A stretch of 64,000 bases of DNA, from contig DATEKH010000138.1 of assembly GCA_035277525.1 (NCBI GenBank), positions 1-64,000 on the forward strand, written 5' to 3'. Below the pieces are notes generated by a model. It had not been told where the DNA came from and ran no database searches. It saw only the letters and a program-made list of their open reading frames with translations. This DNA is from CAIKMD01 sp035277525 (GTDB lineage: Bacteria > Pseudomonadota > Alphaproteobacteria > ATCC43930 > CGMCC-115725). The position numbers and the translations under genes are program-made. Positions 61,773 through 64,000 of this stretch are shown in pieces (positions within the stretch are counted from its first letter, which is position 1; each line of letters starts with the position of its first letter).

Positions 61773-62813
61773 TCAAGCCGGCGCGGTTTCGTGCGCGACC
61801 GTCTTCTGCTTGGCGGGAACCGCGTCCTTCAAGCCGAGAATGCGGCGCGCATTATGGAAGAAGATCTTTTCCTGATCGGCGGCGGAAAGGCCGATCTCGT
61901 TGAAGAGTCTGAGACACGTGCTCGGGTCCCAGCACGGAAAGTCGGTGCCGTACATGACATTGTCGACGCCGTAATAGTCGATCGCGAATTTCATGCCCGC
62001 GCTGTGCGGCGAGACCGTGTCGGTGACCATGCGCTTGAGGTAAGTGCTGGGGTCGCGCGGCAGCTTCGCGGCCTTGGAGTTCTTGTCCATGCGGCCTGAC
62101 TGATAGGGCAGCGCGCCGCCCGTGTGCGAGACGAAGATTTTCAACTTCGGATGCCGCTCCATGATGCCCGAGAGGACGAGCCGGTACGCGGCGACGCTGA
62201 CATCGATGACGCGGCCGAGACTCAAATAGAGCGCGCCGCCATAGCCGTCGAGCATCTCTTCGTAGATGCCGTCGGTCGGATGCATGAACAAGGTCACGCC
62301 GAGCTCCTCGGCGCGGTCATAGAGCGGCTCGAGCCGTTCGGCGTCGATGCGGGTATCGGTGCGGATGCTGCCGGGAAGATTCATCCCGCAGAGACCGAGC
62401 TCTTCGACCGCGTGCTCCATCACCTCGACCGCGACCCTGGTGTCGACCAGCGGCAGCGCGCCGGTGCCGTGGAAGCGGCCCCTGTGCTTCTTCTGCATCG
62501 CCGCCATCTCTTCATTCCACATCATCGCGAGGTCGCGGCCTTCCTCGGCCTCGAAATCGGAGAACGCGACCGAGAAGGGGCCGATCGAGCACACCACCTC
62601 GAAATCGTGGCCGAGGCTGCCCAAATGCGCGAGCAAGGCATCGAGATCGAACCATTCTCCGCCGGCGTTGGAGATCGGTCGGCCGCCTTCCTTGCGGCGA
62701 TAGAGATAGCCGCCCTTGTTGTTGGGCGCGGCAATCGGGAAATCCTTGCGCTTGCAAATCCGCTCGAGCACCGAACGGGGCCGCCAGTGGAAGTGCGAAT
62801 CGACGATGCGCAT
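61773..62813 (-). CDS. Amidohydrolase 2 family (ACMSD-like) protein
   Basis: 346 residues from ATG 62813. The metal site starts with VDSHFHWRP (HxH) and continues with LFMHPTDG, FVSHTGGALP and MYGTDFPCWD (Asp). This is the amidohydrolase-2 family containing 2-amino-3-carboxymuconate-6-semialdehyde decarboxylase (ACMSD), gamma-resorcylate decarboxylase and relatives, so a ring-acid decarboxylase or hydrolase is likely. ACMSD acts on the product of HAAO, which fits the HAAO-like genes 12 kb away. Confidence 0.85.
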   Translation of the reverse strand: MRIVDSHFHWRPRSVLERICKRKDFPIAAPNNKGGYLYRRKEGGRPISNAGGEWFDLDALLAHLGSLGHDFEVVCSIGPFSVAFSDFEAEEGRDLAMMWNEEMAAMQKKHRGRFHGTGALPLVDTRVAVEVMEHAVEELGLCGMNLPGSIRTDTRIDAERLEPLYDRAEELGVTLFMHPTDGIYEEMLDGYGGALYLSLGRVIDVSVAAYRLVLSGIMERHPKLKIFVSHTGGALPYQSGRMDKNSKAAKLPRDPSTYLKRMVTDTVSPHSAGMKFAIDYYGVDNVMYGTDFPCWDPSTCLRLFNEIGLSAADQEKIFFHNARRILGLKDAVPAKQKTVAHETAPA

Positions 62814-63076
62814 ATCCCGCGTCTCCTGCCGCTTGGGTCCGCGCCATCCGGGGCACCGCCGGGATGCCCGTCCCCAATTGAGCATTCTTATCGACAAATC
62901 TATGGGGAGGGCTGGCGAAGGTCAATCCAACACCCCCCGGGTCAACGCCAAAGCGGCGGCGGTCATTGCCGAACTGGCGTGAAGCAAGAAGGCGGGCTAA
63001 AAATCCCGGTCAGTCCAGATTGGGTCCCACGGCGCGCCCGCGGTCCTCAAGCGGTCAAGCCGACAGTCCTTGATAT

Positions 63077-63151
<75 letters not shown>

Positions 63152-63161
63152 AACTCGGCTC

Positions 63162-64000
63162 CTATGACGGCTTCACCGGCTTCAGCGAGCGCAGAAACGC
63201 GATCAGATCGTTGAGATCGGCGTTGGTCATGTGCTGATACCAGTCGAAGGCCATGAGGCGGACCAGCGGACGATCCGGACGCTTGCCTTTGGTGATCGCG
63301 TCCTTCACCTGCTGATTGGTCCAGCCCGCGATGCCGTTCGGATTGCCGGGCGTCAAATTCGCCGAGATCACCACGCCGCCACCCGGCGCGCCGAAGGGAT
63401 TGCCGCCGGCGCCCATGCGCGAGAAATCGGGCCGGCCTTGAACGGCCGGGGTGTGGCAATCCATGCAGTGGCCGAGCCCGGTCGCGAGATATTTGCCATA
63501 GGCGAGATGATCGTTGCGCGGCACGTCGGCCACATGCGTGACCGGCGGTCCATAGCTTTGCGGCAGCGGAATCTTGTAGGTCGACTTCTCGACCTTGTTG
63601 CTGATCGGCTTCACCGTGCGCAGATAGGCGACGATCGCCTTGACGTCGCTGTCCGACATGCCACGATAGAATTCGATCGGCATGGGCGGACCGATGATCG
63701 TGCCGTCAGCCTTCTTGCCGTTGCGGATCGCGTCGATGATCTGCGCGTCGGTCCAAAGGCCGATGCCGGTCGCCTTGTCCTGCGTGATGTTGCCGGGAAC
63801 AGCATGAAACACCGGCGAGTCGATGGGATCGCCGCCCGAGAGCTCCTTGCCCGCGATCGGCTTGCCGTCCGGCCCCTTGGGCGTGTGGCAATTGCCGCAA
63901 GCGACGATGCTGTTCATCAGATAGGTGCCGCGCTGCAGCGGCGTTTCCGCGGCGAGGCTGGCCTGTGCGCCGAAGAGCAGCAACGAAACCACCGCTCCCG
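63162..64000 (-). CDS. Diheme cytochrome c (5' partial)
   Basis: At least 276 residues; the frame is still open at the window edge, inside the signal peptide (SLLLFGAQASLAAE). Two haem motifs, CGNCH and CMDCH, with further YLMNSIVACGNCHTPKGP-like context typical of alcohol/aldehyde dehydrogenase cytochromes (ThsA/AdhB-type c4-like). A periplasmic electron carrier. The full start lies beyond base 64000. Confidence 0.9.
   Translation of the reverse strand, partial: GAVVSLLLFGAQASLAAETPLQRGTYLMNSIVACGNCHTPKGPDGKPIAGKELSGGDPIDSPVFHAVPGNITQDKATGIGLWTDAQIIDAIRNGKKADGTIIGPPMPIEFYRGMSDSDVKAIVAYLRTVKPISNKVEKSTYKIPLPQSYGPPVTHVADVPRNDHLAYGKYLATGLGHCMDCHTPAVQGRPDFSRMGAGGNPFGAPGGGVVISANLTPGNPNGIAGWTNQQVKDAITKGKRPDRPLVRLMAFDWYQHMTNADLNDLIAFLRSLKPVKPS

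Overview
The window is GC-rich DNA from an alphaproteobacterium, most likely of the order Hyphomicrobiales (rhizobial/rhodopseudomonad relatives). The evidence is scattered hopanoid-lipid genes (hpnN, hpnJ, hpnI, hpnM, an hpnL-like gene), a DUF2852 protein, PAS_5-type proteins, and alphaproteobacterial tRNA-Glu(CTC) and tRNA-Thr(TGT) genes with encoded CCA. Species cannot be read from the sequence.

Region 1-18.5 kb is mostly envelope, lipid and housekeeping. It holds a partial winged-helix/TolB/TPR regulator, an amidase and an MBL-fold protein. Next come the hopanoid RND transporter HpnN, a TetR regulator, a DUF2852 membrane protein with a palindromic promoter, and HpnJ and HpnI (hopanoid head-group modification). 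MlaA, an hpnM-ispA-xseB operon, an HDAC-like deacetylase, a TAXI binding protein, a DUF423 protein, an HpnL-like protein, a metallophosphoesterase and YajQ follow. Hopanoid modification, isoprenoid precursor synthesis and lipid trafficking to the outer membrane thus sit together.

Region 18.6-27.3 kb is a mixed stretch of small or poorly known genes: tRNA-Glu, a small secreted protein, a trypsin-like peptidase without export signal, Pro-rich proteins, a WbuC cupin, an orphan mini flagellar-rod protein, a ParA / ribbon-helix-helix / PAS-like operon, a TraB/GumN protein and a second PAS-like protein.

Region 27.6-30.5 kb is a three-gene operon. It encodes a cobalt-type nitrile-hydratase alpha-like subunit with an unexplained N-terminal extension, a stand-alone beta C-terminal domain, and a Tat-exported multicopper oxidase. 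A LysR gene follows.

Region 31.7-49.3 kb is the most striking part. It is a patchwork of repeated gene types: two LuxA-like flavin monooxygenases, three M24 'pita-bread' hydrolases lacking four of the five usual metal ligands, and four HAAO-like cupin/rubredoxin-type proteins (type A). It also has two related proteins (type B) that have lost the apparent metal ligands, a Rieske ferredoxin, one ABC ATPase/permease pair and five paralogous NMT1/THI5-like periplasmic binding proteins. I read it as an undescribed uptake and oxidative-degradation system for a family of related aromatic or N-containing compounds. The substrate is unknown.

Region 49.4-63 kb continues with catabolic genes: phenylalanine 4-monooxygenase, a quinone-oxidoreductase-like MDR, methylmalonate-semialdehyde dehydrogenase, a Rieske/FAD reductase, and an ABC operon with one binding protein, one ATPase and two permeases (interrupted by a REP-like element). 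A TcuA-like flavoprotein, an amine-oxidase-like flavoprotein, an ACMSD-like amidohydrolase and tRNA-Thr follow. A diheme cytochrome c gene runs off the end. Between 49.4 and 49.6 kb is a small gene broken by an 11-bp tandem duplication. No rRNA, CRISPR array, integrase or transposase was seen.
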